64,000 bases of DNA, taken from NCBI RefSeq assembly GCF_900113015.1, contig NZ_FONV01000015.1:124001-188000 (forward strand), given 5' to 3'. Positions 16,244-24,396 of this stretch are shown piece by piece; position 1 is the first letter of the stretch, and each line of letters begins with the position of its first letter. The position numbers and the translations under genes are program-made. Source of the DNA: Actinoplanes philippinensis (GTDB lineage Bacteria > Actinomycetota > Actinomycetes > Mycobacteriales > Micromonosporaceae). The notes beneath the pieces were generated by a model. That model made no database searches and was not told the origin of the DNA. It worked only from the letters and a program-made list of their open reading frames with translations.

Positions 16244-16713
16244 GCAGTCTCCCGTGGGGGTGATGCCGGGTCGGTGCGCAGGTGCGCCTCGACCGCGTTG
16301 TTGAACTCTTCGAAAAGATCCGTGAAGGCGGCGACGCGGTCGGCGGGCCAGTCGGCCAGGACCTGGGTGAGCATCGCCACCCGGGCCTGTCGCACCTGCT
16401 CGCACGCGGCCACCCCGCTGTCGGTGATGGCCAGGCGCGAGGCCCGGCCGTCCGACGGATCCGCCTCGCGGCGGGCCAGGCCCGCCTTCACCAGCTGGGC
16501 GGCCTGACGGCTGACCGTCGACGGATCGGCCCCTTTGACCTCGGCCAGGTCGGTGACCCGCATGGGGCCCGTCGCGCGCAACGGTGGCAGCAGCATCAGA
16601 GCGGAGAACTCGGCGCCGAGATCTCCGGTCTTGAGCATGCCCCGGAATCGCGCGCCCATCCGGACCAACCGCGTGATTTCGTCGGCCAGCCGGGTGGATT
16701 GCTGTTCGTGCAC
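16240..16713 (-). CDS. MarR family transcriptional regulator
   Basis: Winged-helix repressor of 157 residues. N-terminal dimer helices lead to the HTH region MRVTDLAEVKGADPSTVSRQAAQLVKAGLA, followed by the wing ADPSDGRASRLAITDSG, in which the D-x-R pair is the MarR hallmark. The gene starts with GTG preceded by GGAGG and is translationally coupled to the exporter downstream. It most likely represses its own operon through the CAACTAGTTG palindrome 40 bp upstream. The ligand is unknown, probably a hydrophobic or phenolic compound carried by the pump. Confidence 0.9.
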   Translation of the reverse strand: MHEQQSTRLADEITRLVRMGARFRGMLKTGDLGAEFSALMLLPPLRATGPMRVTDLAEVKGADPSTVSRQAAQLVKAGLARREADPSDGRASRLAITDSGVAACEQVRQARVAMLTQVLADWPADRVAAFTDLFEEFNNAVEAHLRTDPASPPRETA

Positions 16714-16752
16714 GGGCGTCGTTCCTCCGGATCGAGATATGCGTGTAGCCTA

Positions 16753-16762
16753 CAACTAGTTG
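16753..16762. promoter_or_regulatory. CAACTAGTTG palindrome, likely MarR operator
   Basis: Perfect 10-bp palindrome 40 bp before the MarR start codon, with half-sites like the TTG/CAA core of many MarR operators; GTAGCCTAC beside it is another near-palindrome. It overlaps the stop codon of the methyltransferase gene upstream, which reads in the same direction. Confidence 0.55.
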
Positions 16763-17361
16763 CTTGATGAACGCATCCGCCATATGCCGGTGGTGAGCGT
16801 CTCGGTGTCCTCGAGGGTCCGCGGGACCGGCACGACGTACTCGGTCACCAGATCGAAGAGACGCTCCGGGAAGAAACCACGGCCCGGATCACCGACCAGC
16901 ACCTCGGCGCCCCTCTTCCGGGCAGCGCGCAGCCGGGCCACCATCTTCGGGGCGACCACCGGGCTGTAGAAGACATCCCCGGCCAGCAGCACCTCGGGAT
17001 CGTCGAGATGGCCCACCAGGGAGAGGCCGTTCGCGGACGCGTTGCGGTGCGCGGCCTCGACCGCGGCCGGATCGATGTCGGAACACGCCACCGCGGACGC
17101 CCCGGCATGGGCGGCGGCTATCGCGGCCACCCCGGAGCCGGTCGCCACATCCAGAACACGGCGACCCGACACCTCGGACGGGTGATCCAGCAGAAAACGT
17201 GCCAGCGCCTGACCGCCCGCCCAGGCGAACGCCCAGAACGGCGGCGGCCGGTCGCTGTGGAACTCACCGCCGGTCAGGTCGAAGAGGCCGACCGGCTCGG
17301 TGACGAGATACAGGGACAGCTCCGGAGCCAGCGGCACTGGCGACAGGGTGGTGGGCAGCAC
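16756..17361 (-). CDS. Class I SAM methyltransferase, ETFB-lysine MTase-like
   Basis: Methyltransferase of 201 residues. The sequence PPPFWAFAWAGGQALARFLLD, then VLDVATGSGVAAIAAAHAGA (motif I, SAM loop), SDIDPAAVEAAHRNASANG (motif II) and LLAGDVFYSP (motif IV) is the signature of the METTL20/PrmA-like group that modifies lysines of electron-transfer flavoprotein beta or ribosomal proteins. The true protein substrate is not evident. The gene lies directly upstream of marR, and its stop codon falls inside the presumed MarR operator, so readthrough could be affected when the repressor binds. Confidence 0.82.
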   Translation of the reverse strand: MLPTTLSPVPLAPELSLYLVTEPVGLFDLTGGEFHSDRPPPFWAFAWAGGQALARFLLDHPSEVSGRRVLDVATGSGVAAIAAAHAGASAVACSDIDPAAVEAAHRNASANGLSLVGHLDDPEVLLAGDVFYSPVVAPKMVARLRAARKRGAEVLVGDPGRGFFPERLFDLVTEYVVPVPRTLEDTETLTTGIWRMRSSSN

Positions 17362-17379
17362 CCCATGATTGTGGCGGCC

Positions 17380-17865
17380 TCAGCCGATCGGCTGCGGCTC
17401 GCTCGCGGTGATCAGCTTCGCCCGGTACTCCGCACGGGCCTCGGCGGCCCACACCGCGTCCTCGTCCTCCAGCAGCGGGCGCGACGCCAGGAAGGCGGCC
17501 GCCGCCAGCGGCCGGGCGGCACGGGCCGGCGGGCGCTCCGCGGCCATCGCCACCAGCTGGTCGAACGTGACGGTGTCGATGTGCACCCGCTCCCGGGCCA
17601 GACCCACCCGGCCCTGATGCGACGTGATCACCGAATCACGATGGCCGACCCCGGGCTCCAGCCGGTCCCGCAGAATCCCCAGATCATCGTTGAGCGTCGT
17701 CGCGGAGACACCCAGCGTGTCGGCCAGCTCCACAAGCGACCACTCACCCCGCAACGCCAGCAGGGCGAGGAGATGACGCGGCCGGGCGCCACCGAAGTCT
17801 TCCCCGGACAGGCGGATGCCACGGGTACGGACCTCGAGAACACCGAAGAGCTGGATGTCGTGCAT
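17380..17865 (-). CDS. SARP-like winged-helix regulator, short
   Basis: Begins MHDIQLFGVLEVRTRG, the strand pair that opens OmpR-type DNA-binding domains of SARP/AfsR regulators, and continues ARPRHLLALLALRGEWSLVELADTL, SATTLNDDLGILRDRLEP, which matches the helix set that reads DNA. After the wing there is only a stub (HIDTVTFDQLVAMAAER) of the BTAD helices, so at 161 residues it is much shorter than normal SARPs. The start at 17865 is chosen by domain; a longer frame reaches 18183 but overlaps the divergent regulator's promoter. It lies between the methyltransferase and a divergent NarL-type regulator. Target genes are unknown. Confidence 0.65.
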   Translation of the reverse strand: MHDIQLFGVLEVRTRGIRLSGEDFGGARPRHLLALLALRGEWSLVELADTLGVSATTLNDDLGILRDRLEPGVGHRDSVITSHQGRVGLARERVHIDTVTFDQLVAMAAERPPARAARPLAAAAFLASRPLLEDEDAVWAAEARAEYRAKLITASEPQPIG

Positions 17866-18072
17866 GATCCAGAACTCTGCTGTTTCAGCCGTACCGGCGG
17901 CAAGCCCCAAAGCGAGGGGGTCGAGTTGACCGAACGACTCATCATCGGATCCGCTCGGAGGCATCCGGGCGTCGGGCGTACGGGTGGGCAGCCTGTTGGT
18001 AGGGAAGGCAGTCCGTCGGGTAATCCTTAGACTGCGCGGAGCCCGTCGGGGGCACATCGAGGAAGGTGACGT

Positions 18073-18747
18073 ATGGACAGCGGCGACACGATCACTGTGC
18101 TCGTCGTCGACGGTCACCAGACCTTCGCCGAGCTTCTGGGACACGCTCTTGCAGGTCAGGCCGACCTCCAATGGGTCGGGCACGCGCGGACCGGCGCGGA
18201 GGCGCTACGCCTCGCGGCCGAGCTGCTGCCCGACGTGATCGTGATGGACCCGGAACTGTCCGATGCCGACGGCATCGCCATCGCCGAACTCATTCGGGTA
18301 CGACAGCCCGCCTCACGTGTGGTGATCCTCACTGCCAGCGAGGACCAGACGCTCGTCCGGCGGGCCACCACCGCCGGCGCCGCCGGGTTCCTCTCCAAGA
18401 ACGGCGCGCTCGGTGACGTCCTCAATGCGCTGCGCACCGCCCACCGCGGCAGCATGACGGTCTCCACCGACATCCTCGCCCGGCTGCTGCGCAGCACCAC
18501 CCCGGCGGTCGCCGGACAGCGCGGCAACGGCCTCACCGCCGGCGGCCTCACCCAGCGCGAGGACGAGGTGTTGCAGCTGATGGCGGCCGGTCTCGACGCC
18601 CGCGCCGTGGCCCGCCGGCTTGGCATCAGCGTGCACACCTGCCGCGGATACCAGAAGGCGGTGCTCGCCAAACTCGGCGCCCACAGCCAGCTCGAGGCGG
18701 TCGCCATCGCCACCCGGCGCGGACTCGTTCGACCTGACCCGCGGTAA
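18073..18747 (+). CDS. NarL/FixJ-type response regulator (orphan)
   Basis: Receiver domain (residues 1-125) plus LuxR-type HTH (about 155-220: LTQREDEVLQLMAAGLDARAVARRLGISVHTCRGY). The phosphoacceptor is Asp59 in VIVMDPEL, with the switch Thr in VVILTAS and Lys in GFLSKNG. The usual acidic pair at the end of strand 1 is reduced: VVDGH has Gly where a second Asp is expected, which may weaken Mg2+ binding. No histidine kinase is adjacent. ATG follows GAGGAAGG at a good distance. DNA-binding activator or repressor of unknown regulon. Confidence 0.88.
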   Translation: MDSGDTITVLVVDGHQTFAELLGHALAGQADLQWVGHARTGAEALRLAAELLPDVIVMDPELSDADGIAIAELIRVRQPASRVVILTASEDQTLVRRATTAGAAGFLSKNGALGDVLNALRTAHRGSMTVSTDILARLLRSTTPAVAGQRGNGLTAGGLTQREDEVLQLMAAGLDARAVARRLGISVHTCRGYQKAVLAKLGAHSQLEAVAIATRRGLVRPDPR

Positions 18748-18831
18748 ACCTTCCGGTCACTCATCCGGAAGAGCGGTTCCTTACGTACTTCCTACGGGGG
18801 ACATCGTGGGTGCGCTGCGCAGGGAGGAATC

Positions 18832-20415
18832 GTGGACCGTACCGCTCCGGCCGGAGGGCCGGGGGAGGACAACTCGGCCTTGCCACTTCGGCGACGGCCG
18901 GCTCGGGAGCCCGAACCCGAGGGGAACGAGAAACCCCTCGGCTGGTTCGGCGATCCGAAACCATCCGAGTCAGGGTCGATCTCGTCGCCGGTAGCCGCTC
19001 CGGGCTCGCCGGCGGTGCCGTCGTCCTCGTCCTCCTCGTCGTCGTCCTCGGCTTTCGGGGACGACACGCCCGCACCCGAGTTCGGGCCGGCGTCACCGGC
19101 GGGGCCGGGGCGGGTCTCGTTCGGGTTCAGCGACGGGCCGATCGGCGGGGCACGGGCCGGGCGGGGACGCGGGCTCGACGACACGGGTGGTCTGCGGCGG
19201 GTCTCCGACGACACGGGTGGGCTGCGGCGGGTGTCCGACGACACCGGGGGGTTCCGGAGTGTGGCCGAGGAGCCGGCGGTGGTGGGCTCCGGTGATCTGC
19301 CTCGCCGGGGACGTTCCGGCCGGGACTCGGCGGCCGTCTCCCCGTACCCGGAATCGTCGTCCGCTTCTCGCTCCGACGACCTGCCCATCGCCCGCACGTC
19401 CGGCAACGGCGCCGACGGGCCGTCATGGGGCGACCCGGAGCCGGCCGGCCCCGGATTACCGGCGGCCTCCACCGCGCCGTGGCCGGAATCGTTCGACGCC
19501 GGCCCCGTCACCTCACCGGCGCCACCGGCCGCCGGCAACGCGCCGTGGCCGTCCGACGGCTGGGAGCGGCGCGACGAACCGGCCGCCTGGACCGGCACCC
19601 TGCCGGCGACGTCCGCGCCGTCCACGCTCTCCCACGGGCCGGTCTCCGCACCGCCCGCTTCCGGCCCGCCGCGCCGGCAGTCCCGGCTCGTCACGGCCGG
19701 CATGGCGATCCTCGGCGTGGTGGCCCTGGCGGTCGTCGTGCTCACCGGCGTCATCTACTACACCGGCGACGACAACCAGATCGCCGCCGTGCTCGGCGGG
19801 GGCCGCGACCAGCGGGTCGCCAGCGGGCCCCTCGAAGACCGGACGATCGCCACCTTCGAGCTGCTCGCCGCCACCGACCGGGTGCAACTGCGGATCGCCG
19901 ACCTCGGCGACGACCTGTACCGAATCAGCTCCCCCGAGGGCGCCGGAGTCCGGCCCAGCGCGGAGATGCGCGACGACCGGCTGCGGGTCGACGTGACCCG
20001 CGACTCCGCCGGAACCGGCGGCGAGGTGGAGGTGCTGCTCGCCGCGAAGGTGCGGTGGACCATCCGCTTCTCCGGATACTCCGCCGAGCGGATCGTCGAC
20101 CTGAGCGCCGGCCGTGTCCGCGGGATCGAGATCGTCGGCGGCACCCGGCGGGCCGAGGTCACCCTCGCCCAGGCGGCCGGCACCGTCCCCATGAAGATCA
20201 CCGGCGGGATGGAGGAGCTGCTCCTGCGGGCACCCACCGGCAGCCCCGTCCGGATAAAGGTCGGCGGCGGCGCCGGAACGGTGACAGCCGGCGCACGGAC
20301 CCTGCGCGACGTGGCCCCCGGCTCGACACTCACCCCGAAGGACTGGACCACCGGCAACCGGTACGACGTCGACGCGCTCGCGCCGGTCACCCTCCTGACG
20401 GTCGAGACCACCTGA
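18832..20415 (+). CDS. Single-pass membrane protein with long disordered N-terminus
   Basis: Protein of 527 residues of unknown function. Residues 1-280 are Pro/Ser/Gly/Asp-rich and surely disordered and cytoplasmic, with three copies of a ten-residue repeat DDTGGLRRVS near 116-145. One helix follows (LVTAGMAILGVVALAVVVLTGVIYY, about 285-310). The outer part is a beta-rich domain (DRTIATFELLAATDRVQLRI, then SGYSAERIVDLSAGRVRGIEI and VTLAQAAGTVPMKITGGMEEL) like beta-helical adhesin-type folds seen in DUF4097-like proteins. GTG follows GGGAGGA. The layout suggests signalling or anchoring between cytoplasm and wall. Nothing in the neighbours defines the role. Confidence 0.75.
   Translation: MDRTAPAGGPGEDNSALPLRRRPAREPEPEGNEKPLGWFGDPKPSESGSISSPVAAPGSPAVPSSSSSSSSSSAFGDDTPAPEFGPASPAGPGRVSFGFSDGPIGGARAGRGRGLDDTGGLRRVSDDTGGLRRVSDDTGGFRSVAEEPAVVGSGDLPRRGRSGRDSAAVSPYPESSSASRSDDLPIARTSGNGADGPSWGDPEPAGPGLPAASTAPWPESFDAGPVTSPAPPAAGNAPWPSDGWERRDEPAAWTGTLPATSAPSTLSHGPVSAPPASGPPRRQSRLVTAGMAILGVVALAVVVLTGVIYYTGDDNQIAAVLGGGRDQRVASGPLEDRTIATFELLAATDRVQLRIADLGDDLYRISSPEGAGVRPSAEMRDDRLRVDVTRDSAGTGGEVEVLLAAKVRWTIRFSGYSAERIVDLSAGRVRGIEIVGGTRRAEVTLAQAAGTVPMKITGGMEELLLRAPTGSPVRIKVGGGAGTVTAGARTLRDVAPGSTLTPKDWTTGNRYDVDALAPVTLLTVETT
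19177..19266 (+). repeat. Three 30-bp in-frame tandem repeats
   Basis: Units at 19177-19206, 19207-19236 and 19237-19266, each opening GACGACAC and encoding DDTGG(L/F)R(R/S)V. The first two differ at two positions; the third is more divergent. They lie in the disordered part of the 527-residue protein. Confidence 0.85.
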
Positions 20416-20432
20416 CCTGCCCGGTCAGGTGG
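20408..20432. terminator. Hairpin between convergent genes
   Basis: CCACCTGACC and GGTCAGGTGG are perfect complements around a five-base loop. The hairpin includes the stop codon of the rightward gene and lies 23 bp from the end of serA, so it may stop both transcripts. Confidence 0.65.
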
Positions 20433-20455
20433 CCTCGGTCGCCGTCAGACGCGTA

Positions 20456-21673
20456 TCAGTTCAGCACGCGCAGCCGGACCGTCTGCTCCATGTCGCGCAG
20501 CTGGTCCAGCACCTCGTCGGGGTAGCCGCGGGCGATGTCGGTGATCAGGTAGCCATACTCCCCGCGGGTGGAGAGCATCTGACCCTCGACGTTGACGTTG
20601 TGCTCGGCCAGGATCCGGTTGACCTGCGCCAGCACACCTGGCGTGTTCTTGTGCATGTGCACGATGCGGTGCATGCCGGGCAGCTCCGGCAGGGTGACGC
20701 CGGGCAGGTTGACACTCAGCGAAGTGTTGCCCTCGGTCACGAATTTCGCCAGCTTGTTCGCCACGAAGCCGCCGATGTCAGACTGGGCCTCCTCGGTCGA
20801 ACCGCCGATGTGCGGGGTGAGAATCACGTTCGGCAGGCCACGCAGCTCGGACAGGAACTCGTCGCCGCGGCCCTTCGGCTCCGCCGGGAACACGTCGACG
20901 GCGGCGCCGGCCAGGTGGCCGCTCTTCAGCGCGTCACGCAGCGCCAGGTGGTCGACGACGATCCCGCGGGACAGGTTGAGGAACAGGCTGCCGGCCCGCA
21001 TCTTCGCGAACTGCTCGGCGCCGAAGAAACCGGCGTTGCCGGGCCGGCCGTCGACGTGCAGCGTGACGATGTCACTCGACTCCAGCAACTCGTCCAGGCT
21101 GGCGCAGCGGTGCGCGTTGCTCAGCGCCAGCTTGTCGGCGGTGTCGTAGAACGACACCGACATGCCCAGATTCTCCGCGAGGACCGACAGCTGGGTGCCG
21201 ATGTTGCCGTAACCGACGATGCCGAGACGGCGGCCGCGGATCTCGTGGGCGCCGTCGGCCGACTTGTCCCACACGCCGGCGTGCATCAACGTGTTCTTCT
21301 CGGTGAGCCGCCGGGTCAGCGCGATGATCTCGGCGATCGCCAGCTCCACCACCGAACGGGTGTTGGAGAACGGGGCGTTGAACACCGCCACCCCGCCCGC
21401 CGACGCCGCCGCCAGATCGATCTGGTCGGTGCCGATGCAGAACGCGCCGATGGCGACGAGCTTGTCGGCGGCCTCCAGCACCTTCGCCGTCACCTGCGTC
21501 TTGGAGCGGATGCCGAGCAGGTTGACTCCGGAGATGCGCTCGATCAGCTCGACCTCGTCGAGGGCGTTGCGCAGGGACTCGACCTGGAAGCCGTCCTCCT
21601 CGAGGCGGGAAACCGCGTCGGGGTGAATGCTCTCCAGAAGCAGGACTCGCACCTTGGGCTGGTCGCTCATCAT
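20456..21673 (-). CDS. serA: D-3-phosphoglycerate dehydrogenase
   Basis: First enzyme of serine synthesis: oxidises 3-phosphoglycerate with NAD. Substrate domain, then the NAD-binding GIVGYGNIGTQ, catalytic Arg in LNLSRGIVVD, Glu in DVFPAEP and His in LTPHIGGSTEEAQ. The C-terminus is an ACT domain (HRIVHMHKNTPGVLAQVNRIL ... GYLITDI), which binds serine for feedback inhibition. At 405 residues it is the short E. coli type, not the longer form with an extra ASB domain found in mycobacteria. Adjacent Met codons (21673, 21670) after GGAAG are both possible starts. Confidence 0.93.
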   Translation of the reverse strand: MMSDQPKVRVLLLESIHPDAVSRLEEDGFQVESLRNALDEVELIERISGVNLLGIRSKTQVTAKVLEAADKLVAIGAFCIGTDQIDLAAASAGGVAVFNAPFSNTRSVVELAIAEIIALTRRLTEKNTLMHAGVWDKSADGAHEIRGRRLGIVGYGNIGTQLSVLAENLGMSVSFYDTADKLALSNAHRCASLDELLESSDIVTLHVDGRPGNAGFFGAEQFAKMRAGSLFLNLSRGIVVDHLALRDALKSGHLAGAAVDVFPAEPKGRGDEFLSELRGLPNVILTPHIGGSTEEAQSDIGGFVANKLAKFVTEGNTSLSVNLPGVTLPELPGMHRIVHMHKNTPGVLAQVNRILAEHNVNVEGQMLSTRGEYGYLITDIARGYPDEVLDQLRDMEQTVRLRVLN

Positions 21674-21917
21674 CTTCCGTTCCATGATTCGGTTGGGCGC
21701 CCGGGCCGCCACGCCGAAGCCCAGTTCACGGGCGTCAAGCCTAGTCCCCCGGTGTGCGGGGCCCGGTGCGGTGTGCTGGAGGTCCCATCTACCGGTCGAC
21801 CCCGTAACTGTTACGGGACGGCGGCGGGTGTGGTTCAGCCACGTTTCGGTGATGGCGGCCGGATCCGCCGCCGCCCTCGCAAACAGGAGAAACTCGCGGT
21901 GCCGCGACGGCGTCGGG

Positions 21918-22841
21918 TCAGTCGCCGAAAGCCTCCCGCAGCCACGGCACCAGGGCGTCGCCCTGGAAACGCTGGAACTCCCGCAGCGTCGGCAGACCGG
22001 GTGGGGCCGGCTGCCGGGCACGGTGCAGGAAGTAGCCGGCGGCGCCCGCGAAGACCCCGACGACGATCTCCCGGTCGACACCGGCCAGCAGCGGACCCGG
22101 ATCACCGCCGTGCACCACCACGTTGATCGCCAGCAGCGTCGCGTCGAGCCACGCCGGGCCGGTGCAGCCCCACGGCCAGTCGATGAAGACGAACCGGCCG
22201 TCCGGCCGGATCAGGATGTTGTCGGCCCGCAGATCGGTGTGCGTGACGGTGTCGCCCGCGGCGAGCGCGGCGACGCCCCGATCGGCGGCCGCGCACAGGT
22301 CGTCGAGCCGCCGCGCCGCCCACGGGTCGAGATCGGCCGGCGGGTCGGCGGCCACCTGCCGCCACTCGCCGAACGCCGGCCCCAGCCGGTCGGCCGCGGA
22401 GGGCAGACCGGAGATCGGCGCCGGCGTGAGCGCGGCGGCCAGGTCACGCAGCGCGGCGGCGGCGCCGCGGATCTCCGCCTCGACCCAGGGAGTCCGCGGA
22501 TGGGCGCCGGCCACATCCTCCAGGACCAGCACCACCCACTCGCCGTCGTCGAACCCGCCGAGCACCCGGGGCACCGGCGCGCCCACCGGCATCGCCGTGC
22601 TGATCCGCAGCTCGGCACGGGCCATCGCCGCCGAATCCGCGTTGAGAGCCGGCGTGACCGCCTTCACGAACGCCCGCCGGCCCGACTCGGTGCGGACCCG
22701 GTCGGCGGTGCCCGGCGAGAAGCCTCCCGCCTGGGACTCCGCCGCCACCACCGGCCCGCCGCCGATGATCTGCTCGATCTCCCGCCGGACCGGGCCGGGC
22801 AGATCATCCCAGCCGATCCGCACGCCACTCGCCACCACCAT
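21918..22841 (-). CDS. Aminoglycoside phosphotransferase-fold kinase
   Basis: Protein of 307 residues with the eukaryotic-like kinase fold of the APH family. The Brenner motif is DTVTHTDLRADNILI (catalytic Asp and Asn) and the metal-binding Asp follows in RFVFIDWPWG. N-terminal lobe contains AFVKAV (ATP-binding Lys) and WVVLVLEDVAG as hinge. Members phosphorylate aminoglycosides, homoserine, choline, sugars or other small molecules; nothing here shows resistance. The ATG start has no clear ribosome site. Upstream, between this and a divergent small gene, lie two DnaA-box-like 9-mers. Confidence 0.82.
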   Translation of the reverse strand: MVVASGVRIGWDDLPGPVRREIEQIIGGGPVVAAESQAGGFSPGTADRVRTESGRRAFVKAVTPALNADSAAMARAELRISTAMPVGAPVPRVLGGFDDGEWVVLVLEDVAGAHPRTPWVEAEIRGAAAALRDLAAALTPAPISGLPSAADRLGPAFGEWRQVAADPPADLDPWAARRLDDLCAAADRGVAALAAGDTVTHTDLRADNILIRPDGRFVFIDWPWGCTGPAWLDATLLAINVVVHGGDPGPLLAGVDREIVVGVFAGAAGYFLHRARQPAPPGLPTLREFQRFQGDALVPWLREAFGD

Positions 22842-22894
22842 GCCGGCGATCGTGGCAGGAACCGGCCGTGACGCCCAACCGGATTTCCCGGCGC

Positions 22895-22928
22895 CTGTGG
22901 ACAACGGGCCGCTGTGGACAACGGGCCG
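22895..22928. repeat. Tandem 17-bp repeat carrying two TTGTCCACA boxes
   Basis: CTGTGGACAACGGGCCG occurs twice head to tail. Each copy contains TGTGGACAA, the complement of TTGTCCACA, which is the preferred DnaA box of high-GC actinomycetes. They lie in the 119-bp region between divergent genes. Confidence 0.6.
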
Positions 22929-22960
22929 GGAGGTCACCCGCCGGGGTGAGGATGTGGGGC

Positions 22961-23179
22961 ATGACGGAGACGTTCGCCGGCGGCGCCGGACACGACTGGC
23001 AGGGCATCCTCGACGAGCGGGTGGAGCGGGCGGCCCGCCGCCGTGAGCGGCTGGCACAGGAGCGGCGCGAGGTGGGCCGGCGGCGCGCCCACGGCCTGAT
23101 CGACCGGCAGGCGGCGCGTCTCGCCCGGGCCCGCGCCGGACGCGCCGGTCCGCGGGTTGACGGCGCCGGTTCGGGGTAG
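22961..23179 (+). CDS. Small Arg-rich helical protein, unknown
   Basis: A 72-residue protein: MTETFAGGAGHDWQGILDE, then a continuous charged helix ERAARRRERLAQERREVG and further Arg/Ala-rich sequence to the end. It is strongly basic and may bind nucleic acid, but no family is recognisable. GAGG about ten bases before the ATG is a plausible ribosome site. It is divergent from the APH-fold kinase and 67 bp before the DMT transporter, possibly in one transcript with it. I cannot exclude a spurious frame in GC-rich DNA. Confidence 0.5.
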   Translation: MTETFAGGAGHDWQGILDERVERAARRRERLAQERREVGRRRAHGLIDRQAARLARARAGRAGPRVDGAGSG

Positions 23180-23246
23180 GGGACGGCCGGCCGGCGGCGT
23201 TCCCGGCTCGGTATCGTCGGTGGAGAACCTGTCTCGAGGTGACGCG

Positions 23247-24086
23247 GTGGGATCGCTGGGCTGGGCCGTGCTGCTCTCCCTGCTGTCCGTGGCCGCCTAC
23301 GCGGGCGCCGCGGTGGCCCAGGAGCGGCTCGCCGGGAGCGGGCACCGCGGCCGGTCCCGCTGGGCGACGGCGCTGCTGCTCACCGGGGCCGGCGCGGGCC
23401 TGCACGTGGTGGCGCTCAACTTCGGCACGGTCGCCGTGGTGCAGGCGCTCGGCACGCTCACCCTGCTGTTCGCGCTGCCCATCGAGGTGGTCCGGTATCG
23501 GACGAGGATCAGCGCGGCGTCCTGGCGGGACGCGGCGGCGACGGTCGCCGGGCTGGCGCTGATCCTGTCGCTGTCGGTGGAGCCGGACACCCCGGAGCTG
23601 CTGACCCGGCCGGTCACCCACCGGCTCGGGCTGATCACCGCCGCTGTGGTGTTCGTGGGCTCGCTGGGCGCCTGGCGGGCCGGGCCACGAAGCCGGGCGG
23701 TGCTGCTGGCCGCGGCGGCGGGGACCGCGTTCGGGATCTCCTCGGTGCTGTCCAAAGCGGTGCTGACCTCGTTCACGACCGGCGGGCTGGGCGCTGTGTC
23801 GGTGTCTGCGGCAATGCTGGTGGCGGCGTTCGCGGTGTGCGGTTACCTGCTCGGCCAGCTGTCCTACCGGGGTGCCGGGCTGGCCGCGCCGCTGGCCACG
23901 GTCAGCGTCACGAATCCGCTGGTCGCGGCGGTGGCCGGAGTGGTGCTGTTCGGGGAGGGGGTCCGTTTCGGGACGGGCGGGCTCGTGACGGTGGCGGTGG
24001 CGGCGCTGGTCATGGGGTGGGGCGTGGTGGGGCTGGCGCGGCGCAGCGCGGCCTCGTCGACGACGGGAGCGGCTGCGGCGGCCTGA
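23247..24086 (+). CDS. DMT/EamA-like transporter
   Basis: Integral membrane protein of about 279 residues with some nine or ten helices: LGWAVLLSLLSVAAYAGAAVAQE at the start, ALNFGTVAVVQALGTLTLLFALPIE, and in the second half AAPLATVSVTNPLVAAVAGVVLFGE, a pattern shared by the drug/metabolite superfamily where the two halves are repeats. The substrate is unknown. The start is GTG 23247, with CGAGG seven bases upstream; longer frames from 23157 have no site. The stop is followed by a 64-bp-period repeat. Confidence 0.82.
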   Translation: MGSLGWAVLLSLLSVAAYAGAAVAQERLAGSGHRGRSRWATALLLTGAGAGLHVVALNFGTVAVVQALGTLTLLFALPIEVVRYRTRISAASWRDAAATVAGLALILSLSVEPDTPELLTRPVTHRLGLITAAVVFVGSLGAWRAGPRSRAVLLAAAAGTAFGISSVLSKAVLTSFTTGGLGAVSVSAAMLVAAFAVCGYLLGQLSYRGAGLAAPLATVSVTNPLVAAVAGVVLFGEGVRFGTGGLVTVAVAALVMGWGVVGLARRSAASSTTGAAAAA

Positions 24087-24095
24087 CCTGGGTGT

Positions 24096-24209
24096 GGCGG
24101 GCGCTGGGCGGTGATCGCCGGCTGGGCCGGGCGGTGGCCTCGGCCGGCGTGCGGCGTGCGGCGGGCGCTGGGCTGTGATCGCTGGCTGGGCCGGGCGGTG
24201 GTTTCGGCC
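24096..24209. repeat. Direct repeat, two 50-bp copies, 64-bp period
   Basis: Copies at 24096-24145 and 24160-24209 both open GGCGGGCGCTGGGC and share GGCTGGGCCGGGCGGTGG; they differ at about five positions. The repeat starts 10 bp after the DMT transporter stop. The rest of the region to 24396 holds no gene. Confidence 0.7.
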
Positions 24210-24396
24210 AGAGTGTGGCACCCGCTGCGATCCACGACCCTGAGGACGGTCGATAGGCGAGGGGGAAGACTCTCGCCCCGGCCGAAGCCCTCGGCGCGGC
24301 ATGATCGAAATCTTTTTCACCGCGTTGATCCGAACTGGGAGCGTTCCCGTATCGATGCCCGTAGGGTTCCATCGGGATCGGGAAAGCAGCAGGCCA

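Noticed and set aside
21918-22841. Aminoglycoside resistance gene
   Set aside because: The fold is present, but it is divergent from known resistance enzymes and many APH-fold proteins act on other metabolites; no basis to claim resistance.
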